From Oscillospiraceae bacterium (GTDB taxonomy: Bacteria; Bacillota; Clostridia; Oscillospirales; Oscillospiraceae), in assembly GCA_016287555.1 (NCBI GenBank), contig JAEFAK010000088.1, positions 1 to 7,365 on the forward strand: a stretch of 7,365 nt of DNA, given 5' to 3'. The first letter of the stretch is position 1. Each line of letters begins with the position of its first letter. The position numbers and the translations under genes are program-made. Shown here piece after piece: positions 5,675-7,365 of this stretch. The notes under the pieces are model-generated. The model was not told the origin of the DNA and made no database searches. It saw only the letters and a program-made list of their open reading frames with translations.

Positions 5675-5703
5675 TTGCTCTTGCGGCAAGGTTATAGTAT
5701 AAT
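5675..5703 (+). promoter_or_regulatory. Promoter of the glycyl radical enzyme gene, with a small dyad in the spacer
   Basis: A perfect TATAAT (5698-5703) lies 17 bases after TTGCTC (5675-5680, TTG matched only). Transcription would start near 5710, about 32 bases before the ATG. The spacer carries the dyad CTTGC-G-GCAAG (5680-5690), which directly abuts the -35 and could be an operator half-site pair. The weak -35 with an excellent -10 suits an activated or repressed promoter, but this is inference. Confidence 0.6.
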
Positions 5704-5741
5704 TATGGCAGATCATAATCCTTCGAAAGGACGTGCGATAT

Positions 5742-7365
5742 ATGTATCAGTTCAGAGAAATCACCCCGCGTATAGAGTCAATGCGTGTAAAGGTCCGCGA
5801 CAGGCTCATCGTAGCCGATGCGGAAAAAGAGACCATAAAGCTCGAGGCCTCCCAGAAATACTACAATTACCCGCCGATGCTCGCCAAGCCCTATATCTCT
5901 CTGTATATAATCGAGAGGATGCCGATAAACCTCATGGACGAGGACTATTTCGTCGGCGACATGGGAAACAGAGGCTGGGGTGCGGCCGAGGGCATGAAGT
6001 TCCTTCCGGCCGACGTGGAAAACACATGGCCCATCGAGGCCGACGGACTGCATCACGCGCCGGACGACGATCCGCTCTACTCCCATCAGAAGATGGCCAT
6101 CTCCCCCGAGGACCTTGCGCGCCTGCGCGAGATAGCCAAAAAGCAGCTCGAGCCTTACGGCAAGTTCGGCAAGACCGAGTGGCTGCCGCAGGGAGCGCAG
6201 GAGTTCTTCGCGCTGCAGGCCTCCGACTACGGCAAGGTCGGCGGCTTCCCTCTTATGCTCCCGCCCGGACATCTCACCCCCGGCTTCCAGAACATCCTCA
6301 GGAAAGGCTACGGCGCCATAAGGAAGCAGGCGCAGGAGTTTCTTGACGCTCACGAAGGCAACTGCATGGGCGACTCGATGGGCAAATATATGTTCTACGA
6401 AGCCTGCGTCGTGGCCTGCGACGGTGCGATAACGCTCACCCGCCGCTACGCCGATCTCTGCCGCGAGAAGGCTAAGACCGCCTCTCCCGAGAGAGCCTCC
6501 GAGCTTATGAACATGGCCGGTGGACTCGACTGGATAGCCGAGAAGCCCGCCCGCACCTTCTGGGAAGCGCTGCAGCAGGTCATGCTCTATAACGTCTTCC
6601 TCAAGATCGACAACGACCCGGGCATCACGAGCCTCGGCCGCTTCGACCAGTACACGTATCCGTACCTGAAAAAGGAGCTCGACGAAGGCACGATAACTCT
6701 CGACAGAGCGCAGGAGCTCGTCGACGCCTTCTTCCTGAAGATAAACACGTTCTACGGCGGCGGCTTCGGCAAATTCAAGCAGACGGCCGGCATTGGCCAT
6801 CTCGGCCAGCATACGACGATAGGCGGCTGCATCCCCGAAACCGGCGAAGACGCTACGAACCCCGTCTCTTTCATGGTCCTCGAGGCCATGTCCCGCCTGC
6901 AGCTGCACGAGCCCACTGTCTCCCTCCGTGCGGGGAAGAACACGCCCAAGGAGATATGGGACTGCGCCATGGCGACCTCGATGAAGGTCGGCGGCCTTCC
7001 CCTGCTCCAGAACGACGAGGTCATAATCCCCGCCCTCATGCGCGAGCTCGGCTTCACGCTCGAGGACGCGCGCAACTTCGCCTTCATCGGCTGCCAGGAG
7101 ATAACCGGTTCCGGAAACGACTACCCCGCCCCGAACGGCTCTGCCATGTCGCATAACGGCATCTACTGGGCGATAGCCCTTCTGATGGCTATCAACAACG
7201 GCGTCAACCCGATAAACGGCGCTGCCGTCCCGGAGCGTCTGCGCTCCGGATACCTGACCGACATGAACTCCATGGAGGAGGTCAAGGCCGCGTTCGAGAA
7301 GATAGCGACGTGGATGATGACATGGTCCGCCACGCTCAACAACTACACCGAGAACGAGTATCCGC
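5742..7365 (+). CDS. Glycyl radical enzyme, PFL2/eliminase type, C-terminus cut by the window edge
   Basis: 541 residues are visible of a family normally about 780-850 long; the C-terminal glycyl-radical loop (RVxGY type) is outside. The PFL-like core is clear: MLAKPYISLYIIERMP (46-61), FYEACVVACD (218-227), PARTFWEALQQ (269-279), GRFDQYTYPYLKKEL (299-313), TIGGCIPETGEDATNP (359-374), NDEVIIPAL (424-432) and the catalytic loop FIGCQEITG (448-456). Cys451 would carry the thiyl radical and Glu453 matches the general base of the GCVE motif in choline lyase (CutC), glycerol dehydratase and related C-X cleaving enzymes. It lacks the adjacent Cys-Cys of true pyruvate formate-lyase, so it is not PflB. 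Gln452 and the following GSGND are unusual in my recollection, so no substrate is assigned. It needs a radical-SAM activase, not in this window. Start: ATG with GAAAGGA at 5725-5731 and a 10-base spacer; own promoter upstream. Confidence 0.92.
   Translation, partial: MYQFREITPRIESMRVKVRDRLIVADAEKETIKLEASQKYYNYPPMLAKPYISLYIIERMPINLMDEDYFVGDMGNRGWGAAEGMKFLPADVENTWPIEADGLHHAPDDDPLYSHQKMAISPEDLARLREIAKKQLEPYGKFGKTEWLPQGAQEFFALQASDYGKVGGFPLMLPPGHLTPGFQNILRKGYGAIRKQAQEFLDAHEGNCMGDSMGKYMFYEACVVACDGAITLTRRYADLCREKAKTASPERASELMNMAGGLDWIAEKPARTFWEALQQVMLYNVFLKIDNDPGITSLGRFDQYTYPYLKKELDEGTITLDRAQELVDAFFLKINTFYGGGFGKFKQTAGIGHLGQHTTIGGCIPETGEDATNPVSFMVLEAMSRLQLHEPTVSLRAGKNTPKEIWDCAMATSMKVGGLPLLQNDEVIIPALMRELGFTLEDARNFAFIGCQEITGSGNDYPAPNGSAMSHNGIYWAIALLMAINNGVNPINGAAVPERLRSGYLTDMNSMEEVKAAFEKIATWMMTWSATLNNYTENEYP

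Noticed and set aside
5778..7154. 458-codon open minus-strand frame opposite the radical enzyme
   Set aside because: It is only the complement of a strongly motif-bearing glycyl radical enzyme; no motif or ribosome binding site of its own was seen.

Overview
The window looks like chromosomal DNA of an anaerobic, fairly GC-rich Firmicute, most likely an uncultured gut- or rumen-type member of the Clostridia. This is inferred from AGGAGG-type ribosome binding sites, a glycyl radical enzyme (oxygen-sensitive chemistry), a four-cysteine MetRS, STAS/SpoIIAB-like partner-switching domains, and heavy use of ATA (Ile) and AGG (Arg) codons despite visibly high GC. No rRNA, tRNA, CRISPR array or insertion sequence was seen.

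Left part, minus strand (1-2125). Three closely spaced genes read leftwards from a divergent intergenic region: a stand-alone STAS protein (anti-sigma-factor-antagonist type), a 517-residue three-domain protein (STAS, then an aminoglycoside-phosphotransferase-like kinase fold, then a SpoIIAB/RsbW-like ATPase), and the start of a PHP-domain phosphoesterase cut by the window edge. Gaps of 18 and 14 bases suggest one operon. The fusion puts a partner-switching kinase and its usual type of substrate in one chain with a second kinase-like domain between them. It is the most unusual protein here.

Middle, plus strand (about 2218-4563). A likely promoter, metG (methionyl-tRNA synthetase, short form without the C-terminal tRNA-binding domain), a HAD phosphatase whose TTG start overlaps the metG stop by 4 bases, and a strong rho-independent terminator form one unit.

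Right part, plus strand (4577-7365). A promoter lies directly in front of a two-lobed MoaF-like (lipocalin-fold) protein. A structured, apparently non-coding stretch with a perfect 13-bp terminator-like hairpin follows. A second promoter with a perfect TATAAT then leads into a large glycyl radical enzyme of the PFL2/eliminase type that runs off the window. Its catalytic cysteine sits in an unusual GCQE context and its substrate cannot be named. The MoaF-like protein and the radical enzyme may work in the same catabolic route, but they appear to be separately transcribed, so the link is only positional.
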